64,000 nucleotides of DNA from Rhodanobacter sp. FDAARGOS 1247 (lineage in GTDB: Bacteria; Pseudomonadota; Gammaproteobacteria; Xanthomonadales; Rhodanobacteraceae): the NCBI RefSeq assembly GCF_016889805.1, contig NZ_CP069535.1:806001-870000 (forward strand). The letters are read 5' to 3'. Every line of letters starts with the position of its first letter. Position 1 is the first letter of the stretch. A program made the position numbers and the translations under genes. Positions 21,359 through 30,798 of the stretch are shown in pieces. The notes beneath the pieces are model-generated. The model made no database searches, was not told the DNA's origin, and was given only the letters and a program-made list of their open reading frames with translations.

Positions 21359-22285
21359 ATGGCCGAGCAAGTTTTGCGGCACATCCCGGTGATGCTGGGT
21401 GAAGCAGTGGAGGGTCTCGCCGTGCATGCGGGCGGGCGTTATCTCGATGGAACCTTCGGTCGCGGCGGTCACGCCCGCGAGGTCCTGTCGCGCCTGGGCG
21501 CCGACGGTCGCCTGCTGCTGATGGATCGCGATCCCACCGCCATCGCCACGGCCCGCGCCGAGTTCGCCGCCGATCCGCGGGTGTCGATCCGCCATGCGAA
21601 TTTCTCCAGCCTGGCCGAGTGGGACGAAACCGCCCACGGCCTCGATGGCGTGCTGCTCGACCTGGGCGTGTCCTCGCCGCAGCTGGACGAGGCCGCGCGC
21701 GGTTTCAGCTTCATGGCCGATGCGCCGCTGGACATGCGCATGGACACCAGCCAGGGCGAGAGCGCGGCCGACTTCCTGGCCCAGGCCAGCGAGCGCGAAA
21801 TCGCCGACGTGTTGTGGAACTACGGCGAGGAACGCCACAGCCGGCGCATCGCCCGCGCCATCGTGGCCGATCGCGAGGCCACCCCGTTCACCCGCACCGG
21901 CCAGCTGGCTGCGTTGATCGAGCGCGTGGCGGGCCGGCGCGAGCCGGGCAAGCATCCGGCCACGCGCAGCTTCCAGGCGCTGCGCATTCGCGTGAACGGC
22001 GAACTGGATGCCCTGCAGCAGGGCTTGAATGCCGCACTGGAACGGCTGAAGCCGGGTGGTCGCCTGTCAGTGATCAGCTTCCACTCGCTGGAGGACCGCG
22101 CGGTGAAGCTGTTCATCCGCGACCACTCCGGCCGCGTGCAGAACAGCCGCCGCGGACCGCCGGTGCAGGGCGCGCCGGCGCAACTGGCTGCGGTCGGCAA
22201 GGCGCAGTTCCCGGGCGATGCCGAGCTGGCGGCGAACCCGCGCTCGCGTTCGGCCGTCCTGCGCGTGGCGGAGAAACTCGCATGA
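21359..22285 (+). CDS. rsmH: 16S rRNA (cytosine-1402-N4)-methyltransferase
   Basis: Methylates N4 of C1402 in 16S rRNA, the same nucleotide that RsmI (encoded 2 kb upstream) methylates on its ribose. 308 residues: [27 protein letters not shown] (SAM loop), [20 protein letters not shown], and [10 protein letters not shown] near the C-terminus are all family signatures. It starts 41 bases after mraZ and overlaps ftsL by four bases. Confidence 0.97.
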   Translation: MAEQVLRHIPVMLGEAVEGLAVHAGGRYLDGTFGRGGHAREVLSRLGADGRLLLMDRDPTAIATARAEFAADPRVSIRHANFSSLAEWDETAHGLDGVLLDLGVSSPQLDEAARGFSFMADAPLDMRMDTSQGESAADFLAQASEREIADVLWNYGEERHSRRIARAIVADREATPFTRTGQLAALIERVAGRREPGKHPATRSFQALRIRVNGELDALQQGLNAALERLKPGGRLSVISFHSLEDRAVKLFIRDHSGRVQNSRRGPPVQGAPAQLAAVGKAQFPGDAELAANPRSRSAVLRVAEKLA

Positions 22286-22551
22286 AGGCCGTCGGCGCCC
22301 TCTGCCTGCTGGTGTTGCTGGTGGCCGTGCTGGCCAGCGCGCTCGGCGTGGTGTGGACGCGCCACGAGAGCCGCGTGCTGTTCGTCAACCTGACCGCGCT
22401 GCAGAACCAGCGCGACGAGCTGAATATCGAATACGGCAAGCTCGAGCTGGAGCAGGCCACCTATGCCGAACCCCGGCGCATCGACGACGAGGCCCGGCAG
22501 AAGCTGGGCATGGTCGATCCGCGCCCGCAAGACATCCGGTTGCTGCGATGA
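22282..22551 (+). CDS. ftsL: Cell division protein FtsL
   Basis: Small bitopic divisome protein that joins FtsB and FtsQ and activates FtsWI. 89 residues: one N-terminal helix (about 3-24) and a periplasmic coiled coil ([26 protein letters not shown]). The sequence is poorly conserved, so the call rests on topology, length and position. Both ends overlap neighbouring genes by ATGA, ensuring coupled translation. Confidence 0.93.
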   Translation: MKAVGALCLLVLLVAVLASALGVVWTRHESRVLFVNLTALQNQRDELNIEYGKLELEQATYAEPRRIDDEARQKLGMVDPRPQDIRLLR

Positions 22552-24362
22552 GCTGGCGCAAGCACGTCAAGCCATCCCAACCCGGTCGCCGACGCGTCGC
22601 TGGTCCCAGTGCGCGGCGGCGCATGGTCGTGGTGGTCGGCCTGCTGGGGCTGGTTTCCGCGGCCCTGGTCGCGCGCGCGTTCGACCTGCAGGTGGTGCGC
22701 AAGGAGTTCTACCAGCGCCAGGGTGATGCGCGCTTCCTGCGCGAAGTGCCGATCCCGGTATCGCGCGGCACCATCTTCGACCGCAACGGCGAGCCGTTGG
22801 CGGTGTCGACGCCGATGATGTCGATCTGGGCCAATCCGTCCGAGGTGCTGGACAACGACGAGCGCATTCCCGCGCTGGCGCAGGCGCTGGGAGTGGAAGC
22901 GGACGGCCTGAAGGCGCAGCTGGCGCAGCGTTCGGATCGCGAGTTCGTCTACCTGCGCCGGCAGATGTCGCCGGCCGCGGCACAGGCGGTGCTGGACCTG
23001 GGCATTCCGGGTATCAACGGCCAGCGCGAATTCAAGCGCTACTACCCGTCCGGCGAAGTCACCGCCCACGTGCTCGGTTTCACCAACATCGACGACCGCG
23101 GCCAGGAAGGCCTGGAGCTGGCGTACGACGAATGGCTGGCCGGCAAGCCGGGCGCCAAGCGCGTCATCCGCGACCGCATGGGTCACGTGGTCGAGGACCT
23201 GGAGCAGGTGCGCGCGCCCAAGCCCGGCCAGAACCTCACCCTGAGCATCGACCGGCGCATCCAGTTCCTGGCCTACAACGAGCTGAAGAACACGCTGGAG
23301 AAATCACAGGCCGACTCCGGCTCGATGGTGGTGCTCGACGTGCGCACCGGCGAAGTGCTGGCGATGGTCAACCTGCCGACCTACAACCCGAACGCACTGG
23401 GCGGCAGCAAGCCGGGCCAGCGCCGCAACCGGGCGATGACCGACGTGCTCGAACCCGGCTCGACGATCAAGCCGATCCTGATGGCGGCGGCGCTGTCCAG
23501 CGGCAAGTACACGCCGACCAGCCCGCTCATCGACACCACCGGCGGGCACTGGTACTTCCAGGGCCACGACATCCACGACACCCACAACTACGGCGTGCTG
23601 ACCCCGACCGGGGTGATCACCAAGTCCAGCAACGTGGGTGCGGCGCACATCGCGATGCAGCTGGACACCTCGCTGATGTACGACACCTATCGTGCGTTCG
23701 GCTTCGGCAACAGCACCGAGAGCGGCTTCCCCGGCGAGGCGTCCGGCTACCTGCGCATCGGCCGCGACTGGCGCCCGCTGGAAAAGGCCATTCTCGGCTA
23801 CGGTTACGGACTCAACGTCACCGTGCTGCAGCTGGCCAACGCCTACGCCACCATCGCCGATGGCGGCGTGATGCACAGCCCCACCTTCATCAAGGGCAAC
23901 GACAGCGCGGTCAAACAGATCATCTCGCCCGAGGTGGCGCACGAACTGCTGCAGATGATGGAGACGGTGACTGGCCCGGGCAGCACCGGCACGATGGCGC
24001 GCATCGCCAACTACAGCGTGGCCGGCAAGACCGGCACGGCGCACAAGGCTGCCGGTGGCAGCTATGCCAAGAGCAACTACACCTCGGCATTTGCCGGCAT
24101 CGTGCCGGCCTCCAGCCCGCGCCTGGCGGCGGTGGTGGTGATCGACAACCCGCAGAAGGGCAGCTACTACGGCGGCACCGTGTCCGGCCCGGTCTTCTCC
24201 AAGGTGATGGAAGGTGCGCTGCGCCTGCTCGACGTGCCGCCGGACAATATCGGCCGCTGGTATGTCGGCGGTCCGCTGCAGAGCCCGGACGGGCTGGTCG
24301 GTAGCAAGCCGCCGGTGGATGCGCCGATCGACGACGCGCCCGTGGACGAGGACACGCCATGA
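22548..24362 (+). CDS. ftsI: Peptidoglycan transpeptidase FtsI (PBP3)
   Basis: Septal class B penicillin-binding protein. 604 residues: short cytoplasmic tail, one helix at about 26-46, a pedestal domain with VSRGTIFDRNGEPLA, and the transpeptidase domain. Active-site serine S305 lies in EPGSTIKP, the SxN motif is TKSSNVG, and the KTG motif is AGKTGTAHK. An acidic proline-rich tail (PVDAPIDDAPVDEDTP) follows. It works with FtsW, encoded five genes downstream. Confidence 0.97.
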   Translation: MSWRKHVKPSQPGRRRVAGPSARRRMVVVVGLLGLVSAALVARAFDLQVVRKEFYQRQGDARFLREVPIPVSRGTIFDRNGEPLAVSTPMMSIWANPSEVLDNDERIPALAQALGVEADGLKAQLAQRSDREFVYLRRQMSPAAAQAVLDLGIPGINGQREFKRYYPSGEVTAHVLGFTNIDDRGQEGLELAYDEWLAGKPGAKRVIRDRMGHVVEDLEQVRAPKPGQNLTLSIDRRIQFLAYNELKNTLEKSQADSGSMVVLDVRTGEVLAMVNLPTYNPNALGGSKPGQRRNRAMTDVLEPGSTIKPILMAAALSSGKYTPTSPLIDTTGGHWYFQGHDIHDTHNYGVLTPTGVITKSSNVGAAHIAMQLDTSLMYDTYRAFGFGNSTESGFPGEASGYLRIGRDWRPLEKAILGYGYGLNVTVLQLANAYATIADGGVMHSPTFIKGNDSAVKQIISPEVAHELLQMMETVTGPGSTGTMARIANYSVAGKTGTAHKAAGGSYAKSNYTSAFAGIVPASSPRLAAVVVIDNPQKGSYYGGTVSGPVFSKVMEGALRLLDVPPDNIGRWYVGGPLQSPDGLVGSKPPVDAPIDDAPVDEDTP

Positions 24363-25921
24363 GCACCGGCCACCTCGATCAATTGCTGCTGGGCATCGCC
24401 GACGCGCAACTGGCAGCGATGCCGGAAGCCGCGCGCATGACGGTCTCCGGCCTGAGCCTGGATTCGCGCAGCGTGCAGCGCGGTGACGCGTTCTTCGCGC
24501 TGCATGGCACCCGCGCCCATGGCATCAGCTTCGCGCCTGCCGCCGTGCAGCGCGGCGCGCGCATCGTGCTGGCCGAGGCGCCGGTGACGGGCGAATCGCT
24601 TCCCCCGCTGGCGGGGGAAGCTGGCGAGGACGGAAGGGGTGCGCTGCCGCAGGCAGTCGGCGAGGTGCCGGTGCTGTGGATCGACGACCTGCACGCGCAG
24701 GTCGGCGAGATCGCCGCGCGCTTCCATCAGCGACCCAGCGAAGCGCTGCGTCTGATCGGCGTCACCGGCACCAACGGCAAGACGTCCTGCGTGCAGCTGC
24801 TGGCCCAGGCGCTGACCCTGCTGGGCCATCGCGCCGCCTCGATCGGCACGCTCGGCGCAGGCGTGCACGGCCAGCTGCATGAGGGCGAGCGCACCACCCC
24901 CGACGCGATCAGCGTGCAGGCGCAGCTGGCGGCGTTCCGCGACGACCGGGTCAGCCATGTGGCGATGGAAGTTTCATCCCACGCGCTGGTGCAGGGGCGC
25001 GTGGCCGCGGTCGACTTCGAAGTGGCGGCGTTCACCAACCTCACCCGCGACCACCTCGACTATCACGGCAGCATGGAAGCCTATGGCGCCGCCAAGGCCA
25101 TGCTGTTCGCGTGGCCGGGGCTGCGCAGCGCGGTGATCAACATCGACGACGCGTTCGGCCGCGAGCTGACGAGTCAGCTGTCCGACGGTCTGCAGTTGCT
25201 GCGCTTCAGTGCGACCGGCGACGACGAGGCGGAAGTTGCCGCCAGCGACATCGTCACCTCGGCCGAGGGCCTGGCCTTCCATCTGCGGACCCCGTGGGGC
25301 AGCCGCGTGATCCGCAGCCAGCTGATCGGTCGCTTCAACGTGGCCAACCTGTTGGCCGTGGTGGCCAGCCTCGGCGCGCTGGGCGAACCGTTCGCGCGCA
25401 TCGTCGAGGTGGTCGCCCAGCTGCAGCCGGTGAACGGCCGGATGAGCCGGATCGGCGGCGTGCACGGCCAGCCGCTGGTGGTGGTCGACTACGCGCACAC
25501 CCCGGATGCGCTGGAGCAGGCGCTGAATGCCGTGCGCGCCCACTGCGCCGGCAAGCTGATCTGCGTGTTCGGTTGCGGCGGCGAGCGCGACGCCGGCAAG
25601 CGTCCGTTGATGGGCGAGATCGCCGCCAGGCTGGCCGACGTGGCCATCGTCACCGACGACAACCCGCGCGGCGAAGACGGCGACGCCATCGTGGCGCAAA
25701 TCGTGGCCGGCATGACTGCCGCGCCAGCGATGGCGGTCGAGCGCGATCGCGCGGTGGCGATCGCCGACGCGCTGGCGCTGGCCCGGCCGGGCGACGCGGT
25801 GCTGATCGCCGGCAAGGGACACGAGACCTATCAGGACGGCGCGACCGGCAAGCATCCGTTCGACGACCTGCTGGTGGCCCGTGCGGCGCTGGAGCAATGG
25901 CAACGGGAGCAGCGCGCATGA
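24359..25921 (+). CDS. murE: UDP-MurNAc-L-Ala-Glu:meso-diaminopimelate ligase
   Basis: Adds the third residue of the stem peptide in the cytoplasm. 520 residues, slightly longer than typical. ATP-binding loop TGTNGKTSC is near 136-144; the DNPR motif at 434-437 predicts meso-diaminopimelate as substrate. Residues about 80-102 (SLPPLAGEAGEDGRGALPQA...) are encoded by a CTTCCCCCGC palindrome and flanking bases resembling an intergenic repeat, an apparent in-frame insertion in the N-terminal domain that accounts for the extra length. Overlaps ftsI and murF by four bases at each end. Confidence 0.97.
   Translation: MSTGHLDQLLLGIADAQLAAMPEAARMTVSGLSLDSRSVQRGDAFFALHGTRAHGISFAPAAVQRGARIVLAEAPVTGESLPPLAGEAGEDGRGALPQAVGEVPVLWIDDLHAQVGEIAARFHQRPSEALRLIGVTGTNGKTSCVQLLAQALTLLGHRAASIGTLGAGVHGQLHEGERTTPDAISVQAQLAAFRDDRVSHVAMEVSSHALVQGRVAAVDFEVAAFTNLTRDHLDYHGSMEAYGAAKAMLFAWPGLRSAVINIDDAFGRELTSQLSDGLQLLRFSATGDDEAEVAASDIVTSAEGLAFHLRTPWGSRVIRSQLIGRFNVANLLAVVASLGALGEPFARIVEVVAQLQPVNGRMSRIGGVHGQPLVVVDYAHTPDALEQALNAVRAHCAGKLICVFGCGGERDAGKRPLMGEIAARLADVAIVTDDNPRGEDGDAIVAQIVAGMTAAPAMAVERDRAVAIADALALARPGDAVLIAGKGHETYQDGATGKHPFDDLLVARAALEQWQREQRA
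24599..24620. repeat. Palindromic repeat inside murE
   Basis: A perfect 10-bp stem with a 2-base loop (CTTCCCCCGC, TG, GCGGGGGAAG). The same word is in the intergenic repeat at 9051-9072. It lies wholly inside the reading frame of an essential gene and keeps it open. Confidence 0.8.
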
Positions 25922-27288
25922 TGGCGCTCGCCACCATCGCCGTGTGGACCGGCGGCCGCCTGCTCGCGGGTGATGCCGAGGTCACCGGCGTGGCCATCGA
26001 TACCCGCAAGCTCAAGCCCGGCGACCTGTTCGTCGCGATCAGGGGTGAGCGTGCCGACGGCCATGACTACCTGGCCGAGGCTGCCGCGCGCGGCGCGGTG
26101 GCCGCGATGGTCACGCGCAAGGTCGACAGCGACTTGCCCCAGGTGCTGGTCAACGATGCGGGACTGGCGCTGGGCGACCTGGCCAGTGCGGTGCGCGCCC
26201 AGCGCGACGTGCGCGTGGTCGGCATCACCGGCTCCAACGGCAAGACCACGGTGAAGACCCTGGTCGCCTCGATCCTGTCGCGGCACGGCCGCACCCATGT
26301 CAGCGGCGGCAACTACAACAACGAGCTCGGCCTGCCGCTGAGCCTGCTGGCGATGCCGGCGGACACCGAATATGCGGTGTTCGAGATGGGCGCAGGCAAG
26401 CCCGGCGACATCGCGTATCTGGCTGCCATCGCACGGCCCGATATCGGCCTCGTCACGCTCATCGCGCCGGCGCACCTTGCGCGCATGGGCAGCATCGAGG
26501 GCGTGGCCGAAACCAAGGGGGCGCTGTATCAGGCCCTGCCGGTGGACGGCACCGCGATCATCAATGCCGACGATGCGTTCGCCAGCTTCTTCGGCGGCCT
26601 GGCCGGTTCGCGCCAGGTGCTGCGTTTCGGCCTGGAGCACAAGGCCGACGTGGGCGCCGACATCATCGAGCAGCGCGTGGACGGTTCGCGCTTCGTGCTG
26701 AGCACGCCCCGGGGCGACGCCGAGGTGGCGCTGGCGCTGCCCGGTCGGCACAACATCGCCAACGCGTTGGCCGCGGCCGCGGTGGCGCTGGCGCTCGACG
26801 TGCCGCTGGACACCATCGTCGCCGGACTCGAGCAGGCCTCCGGCGTGGCCGGTCGCCTGCGTCGCGTGGTGGCTGCCGGCGGCTGGACCGTGATCGACGA
26901 CAGCTACAACGCAAACCCCGGTTCGATGGCGGCGGCGGTCGACACGCTGCTGCTGGCCGGCGGCGAGCGCTGGCTGGTGCTGGGCGACATGGCCGAGCTG
27001 GGCGCCGATGCGCGCGCGCTGCATGCAGGCATCGGCGCGATGGCGCGCGAGCGCGGCATCGAGCGCCTGTTTGCGGTGGGTCCGTTGGGTGCGGCGACGG
27101 TCGAAGCCTTCGGCGCCGGCGCCACGCACTTCGACGACAAGGCGGCGCTGATCGCCGCGCTGCAGGCGCAGCTGCATGCGGGCGTCACCTGCCTGGTCAA
27201 GGGTTCGCGTTCGGCCGGCATGGAGCAGGTCGTGGCCGCCATCGACGGTGGCGCAGAAAAGAAGGGGGAGGCATTCCATGCTGCTTGA
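25918..27288 (+). CDS. murF: UDP-MurNAc-tripeptide:D-Ala-D-Ala ligase
   Basis: Completes the UDP-MurNAc-pentapeptide by adding D-Ala-D-Ala made by Ddl. 456 residues: an N-terminal domain with [28 protein letters not shown], the ATP loop [12 protein letters not shown], the central domain with [13 protein letters not shown] and [11 protein letters not shown], and [13 protein letters not shown] in the C-terminal domain. Start at 25918 overlaps the murE stop. Its end overlaps mraY by 11 bases. Confidence 0.97.
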   Translation: MMALATIAVWTGGRLLAGDAEVTGVAIDTRKLKPGDLFVAIRGERADGHDYLAEAAARGAVAAMVTRKVDSDLPQVLVNDAGLALGDLASAVRAQRDVRVVGITGSNGKTTVKTLVASILSRHGRTHVSGGNYNNELGLPLSLLAMPADTEYAVFEMGAGKPGDIAYLAAIARPDIGLVTLIAPAHLARMGSIEGVAETKGALYQALPVDGTAIINADDAFASFFGGLAGSRQVLRFGLEHKADVGADIIEQRVDGSRFVLSTPRGDAEVALALPGRHNIANALAAAAVALALDVPLDTIVAGLEQASGVAGRLRRVVAAGGWTVIDDSYNANPGSMAAAVDTLLLAGGERWLVLGDMAELGADARALHAGIGAMARERGIERLFAVGPLGAATVEAFGAGATHFDDKAALIAALQAQLHAGVTCLVKGSRSAGMEQVVAAIDGGAEKKGEAFHAA

Positions 27289-28378
27289 GCTGGCCGACTG
27301 GATGGCACGGCATTTCACCGCGCTGCACCTGTTCCAGTACATCACCTTCCGCACCATCATGGCCGCGCTCACCGCGCTGGCGATGTCGCTGCTGTGCGGG
27401 CCGTGGCTGATCAACCGGCTGGCTGCGCTGAAGGCGGGCCAGGTGGTGCGCAGCGACGGGCCGCAGACCCACCTGGTCAAGGCCGGCACGCCGACCATGG
27501 GCGGCGTGATGATCCTGCTGTCGGTCACCGTGGCCACCTTGCTGTGGGCCGACCTGCACAACCGCTACGTGTGGGTGGTGCTGGCGGTGCTGCTGAGCTT
27601 CGGTGCGATCGGTTTCTACGACGATTACCGCAAGCTGGTGCTGAAGGACAGCCGTGGGCTGGCCAGTCGCTGGAAGTATTTCTGGCAGTCGGTGTTCGGG
27701 CTGGGCGCGGCGCTGTTCCTCTACTACACCGCACCCCATGCCGCCGCGGCCGGGCCGGTGGCGGAAACGGCGCTGTACCTGCCGCTGTTCAAGCACGTGG
27801 TGCTGCCGCTGGGCGTGTTCTTCATCGCCATCACCTATTTCATGATCGTGGGCTTCTCCAACGCGGTGAACCTCACCGACGGCCTGGATGGCCTGGCGAT
27901 CATGCCGACCGTGCTGGTCTCCGGCGCGCTGGGCGTGTTCGCCTACCTGGCCGGCAACAAGGTGTTCTCCGAATACCTGGGCATCCCCTCGATTCCCGGC
28001 GCGGGCGAGCTGGCGATCTTCACCGGCGCGCTGGCCGGGGCGGGGCTGGGCTTCCTGTGGTTCAACACCTATCCGGCCCAGGTGTTCATGGGCGACGTGG
28101 GCGCGCTGGCGATGGGCGCGGCGCTGGGCTGCGTCGCGGTGATCGTGCGCCAGGAGATCGTGCTGCTGGTGATGGGCGGCGTGTTCGTGATGGAAACCGC
28201 CTCGGTGATGATCCAGGTCGCCAGCTTCAAGCTCACCGGCAAGCGCGTGTTCCGCATGGCGCCGATCCACCACCACTTCGAATTGAAGGGCTGGCCCGAG
28301 CCCCGCGTGATCGTGCGCTTCTGGATCATCAGCGTCGTGCTGGTGCTGATCGGCCTCGCCACGTTGAAGGTGCGGTGA
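27278..28378 (+). CDS. mraY: Phospho-MurNAc-pentapeptide transferase
   Basis: Forms lipid I on undecaprenyl phosphate. 366 residues with about ten helices. Catalytic and family motifs are present: [17 protein letters not shown] (aspartates), [13 protein letters not shown], and the histidine-rich [13 protein letters not shown] loop. GGGGGAGG precedes the ATG, inside the end of murF. Next would normally be murD, which is absent. Confidence 0.97.
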   Translation: MLLELADWMARHFTALHLFQYITFRTIMAALTALAMSLLCGPWLINRLAALKAGQVVRSDGPQTHLVKAGTPTMGGVMILLSVTVATLLWADLHNRYVWVVLAVLLSFGAIGFYDDYRKLVLKDSRGLASRWKYFWQSVFGLGAALFLYYTAPHAAAAGPVAETALYLPLFKHVVLPLGVFFIAITYFMIVGFSNAVNLTDGLDGLAIMPTVLVSGALGVFAYLAGNKVFSEYLGIPSIPGAGELAIFTGALAGAGLGFLWFNTYPAQVFMGDVGALAMGAALGCVAVIVRQEIVLLVMGGVFVMETASVMIQVASFKLTGKRVFRMAPIHHHFELKGWPEPRVIVRFWIISVVLVLIGLATLKVR

Positions 28379-28386
28379 TGATGAAA

Positions 28387-28475
28387 GCCGGGAATCGGGA
28401 ATCGGGAATCGGGAATCGGAAGGGCGTGCGTCTGTGCGCTTTTGCCCATTCCCTATTTCCCATTCCCTGTTCCCG
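28387..28475. repeat. Inverted GGGAATC / ATTCCC repeat in the murD position
   Basis: Four head-to-tail GGGAATC units (28387-28420) face an array of CATTCCC/TTTCCC units (28445-28475), forming an imperfect palindrome. It fills the 117-base gap between mraY and ftsW, almost the only non-coding gap in an otherwise overlapping operon. Confidence 0.8.
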
Positions 28476-28495
28476 TGCCTCCAAAGGAGGCACCC

Positions 28496-29728
28496 ATGTT
28501 TGACGCCTCGCAAGCCAGACGCCGGACCGGGCCGCGCGGCAGCTACGACCTGTGGCTGCTGGTCGCGCTGGTCGGGCTGGCCAGCGTGGGCGTGGTGATG
28601 GTGACGTCCAGCTCGATCGCGGTGGCGGACAGCCAGCACATCGGCGCGTTCTATTTCCTGAAGAAGCACCTGCTGTTCCTCAGCCTGGGTCTGTTCGCGG
28701 CGGCGCTGGCCATGCGCACCGAACTGAAGCTGCTGGAGAAATATGCGTTCCCGCTGCTGGCGCTGGCCTTCCTGATGCTGCTGGCGGTGTTCGTGCCGCA
28801 CTTCGGCATGCGCATCAACGGCGCGCGGCGCTGGCTCAACCTGCTGGTGACCACGTTCCAGCCGGTCGAGGCGGTAAAGCTGATCCTGGTGATCTACGTG
28901 GCCAGCTACCTGGTGCGCCACCGCGACAGCGTGGAGACGAAGTTCCTCGGCCTGTTCAAGCCGGTGCTGGTGGCTGGCCTGATCGTGCTGCTGCTGCTGG
29001 CGCAGCCGGACTTCGGCTCGGCCACGCTGGTGATCGCGGTGACCATCGCGATGGTCTGGCTGGGCGGCGCGCGGCCGATCTTCCTGTTCCTGATGGGCCT
29101 GCCGCTGATGCCGCTGCTGTATGTCGCGGCGACCGGCGAGAGCTACCGCATGAAGCGGCTGACCTCGTTCATGGACCCGTGGAAGGACCCGTTCAACGAC
29201 GGCTTCCAGCTGACCCAGTCGCTGATGGCGATCGGTCGCGGCGAGTGGACCGGCGTGGGCCTGGGTTCCAGCGTGTTGAAGCTGTCCTACCTGCCCGAGG
29301 CGCATACCGATTTCATCTTCGCGGTGATTGGCGAGGAGCTGGGCCTGGCCGGCGTGATCCTGGTGATCAGCCTGTTCGGACTGGCGGTGGGTCGCGGCCT
29401 GTACATCGGCTTGAAGGGCGTCGAGGTGGGCCAGCGCTTCGCCGGCTACGTGGCCTTCGGCATCTCGCTGATGCTGGCGATGCAGGCCTTCGTGTCGGTC
29501 GGCGTGAACCTCGGCGCGCTGCCGACCAAGGGACTGACCCTGCCGCTGATCAGCTACGGCGGTTCGTCGATGGCGCTGACCTGCGCCATGGCCGGCGTGC
29601 TGCTGCGCGCCACCTACGAGATCAACCGCGCGCTGGACGCGCGGCAGATGGCCACCCGGATGCCGGCAGCTGTCGCTGCCGCCGACGCGAGCGCCGCGGC
29701 GAAACCGCGCGAGGCGGTGGCCGCATGA
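28496..29728 (+). CDS. ftsW: Septal peptidoglycan glycosyltransferase FtsW
   Basis: SEDS-family polymerase that works with FtsI. 410 residues, about ten helices. Family motifs: MVTSSSIAVAD, INGARRWLNL, QPDFGSATLV with the catalytic aspartate region, and TKGLTLPLISYGGSSM near the C-terminus. The start at 28496 has a strong AAAGGAGG Shine-Dalgarno 6 bases upstream, unlike most genes here, consistent with re-initiation after the repeat-filled gap. Confidence 0.97.
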   Translation: MFDASQARRRTGPRGSYDLWLLVALVGLASVGVVMVTSSSIAVADSQHIGAFYFLKKHLLFLSLGLFAAALAMRTELKLLEKYAFPLLALAFLMLLAVFVPHFGMRINGARRWLNLLVTTFQPVEAVKLILVIYVASYLVRHRDSVETKFLGLFKPVLVAGLIVLLLLAQPDFGSATLVIAVTIAMVWLGGARPIFLFLMGLPLMPLLYVAATGESYRMKRLTSFMDPWKDPFNDGFQLTQSLMAIGRGEWTGVGLGSSVLKLSYLPEAHTDFIFAVIGEELGLAGVILVISLFGLAVGRGLYIGLKGVEVGQRFAGYVAFGISLMLAMQAFVSVGVNLGALPTKGLTLPLISYGGSSMALTCAMAGVLLRATYEINRALDARQMATRMPAAVAAADASAAAKPREAVAA

Positions 29729-30798
29729 ATACGCAGGCACCCGTGCTGATCATGGCCGGCGGCACCGGCGGGCACATCTTCCCCGGTCTGGCCGTGGCCG
29801 AGTGCCTGCGGGCGCAGGGCGTGCCGGTGGTGTGGCTGGGCGCGGTCGGCGGGATGGAAACGACGGTGGTGCCGGCGCAGCGGATCGAACTGCACACGGT
29901 GGCCGTCGGCGGTCTGCGCGGCAAGGGCATCAGGACCCGGCTGCTGGCGCCGCTGATGCTGCTGCGCGCGCTGTTCGCCTCGCTGGCCGTACTGCGCCAG
30001 GTGCGACCGCGCAGCGTGCTGTCGATGGGCGGCTACGTGGCCGGCCCCGGCGGTCTCGCCGCGTGGCTGTTGCGCCGACCGTTGCTGGTGCACGAACAGA
30101 ATCGGGTGGCCGGCTTCACCAATCGCAAGCTGGCCGCGCTGTCGAAGCGCGTTCTGGCCGGTTTCGCCGATGCCTTGCCGCAGGCCGAATGGGTCGGCAA
30201 TCCGGTGCGCGACGCGATCGCCGCGCTGCCGCCGCCGGCGCAGCGCATGGCCGGGCGCGAGGGCAGGCCGCGCCTGCTGGTGCTGGGCGGCAGCCTGGGC
30301 GCGCGCGCACTGAATCTCGCGCTGCCGCAGGCGCTGGCCCTGCTGACGGCGGAGCAACGGCCCGAGGTGCTGCACCAGTGCGGCAACCGCGGGCTGGACG
30401 AGGCCCGCGCCGCGTATGCGAAGGCCGGCGTCGAGGCGCAGGTGGTGCCGTTCATCGACGACATGGCGGCCAGTTACGGCCGCGCCGACCTGGCCGTTTG
30501 CCGCGCCGGCGCGCTGACCCTGGCCGAGCTGGCTGCGGCCGGACTGGGCGCGGTGCTGGTGCCGTTCCCGTACGCGGTGGACGACCACCAGACGCGCAAC
30601 GGTGAAGTGCTGGTGGCGGCCGGAGCCGCCGAACTGATGCAGGAGAACGAGCTGGACGTACAGATTCTGGCGCAGCGACTGGAGTCGCTGCTGGGTGACC
30701 GCAGCCGCCTGTTGGCGATGGCCGAGGCCGCGCGCACGCTGGCGAAACCCGACGCGGCGCAGGTCATCGCCCGCGCATGCCTGGAGGTGGCCGCATGA
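29725..30798 (+). CDS. murG: UDP-GlcNAc:lipid I N-acetylglucosaminyltransferase
   Basis: Converts lipid I to lipid II on the cytoplasmic face. 357 residues: GGTGGHIFPGLAVAE (glycine-rich G loop), LSMGGYVAGPGGLAAW, HEQNRVAGFTNR, and in the C-terminal domain LVLGGSLGARALN, CRAGALTLAELAAAGLGAVLVPFP and DDHQTRN, which binds UDP-GlcNAc. Overlaps ftsW by four bases at its start and murC at its end. Confidence 0.97.
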   Translation: MNTQAPVLIMAGGTGGHIFPGLAVAECLRAQGVPVVWLGAVGGMETTVVPAQRIELHTVAVGGLRGKGIRTRLLAPLMLLRALFASLAVLRQVRPRSVLSMGGYVAGPGGLAAWLLRRPLLVHEQNRVAGFTNRKLAALSKRVLAGFADALPQAEWVGNPVRDAIAALPPPAQRMAGREGRPRLLVLGGSLGARALNLALPQALALLTAEQRPEVLHQCGNRGLDEARAAYAKAGVEAQVVPFIDDMAASYGRADLAVCRAGALTLAELAAAGLGAVLVPFPYAVDDHQTRNGEVLVAAGAAELMQENELDVQILAQRLESLLGDRSRLLAMAEAARTLAKPDAAQVIARACLEVAA

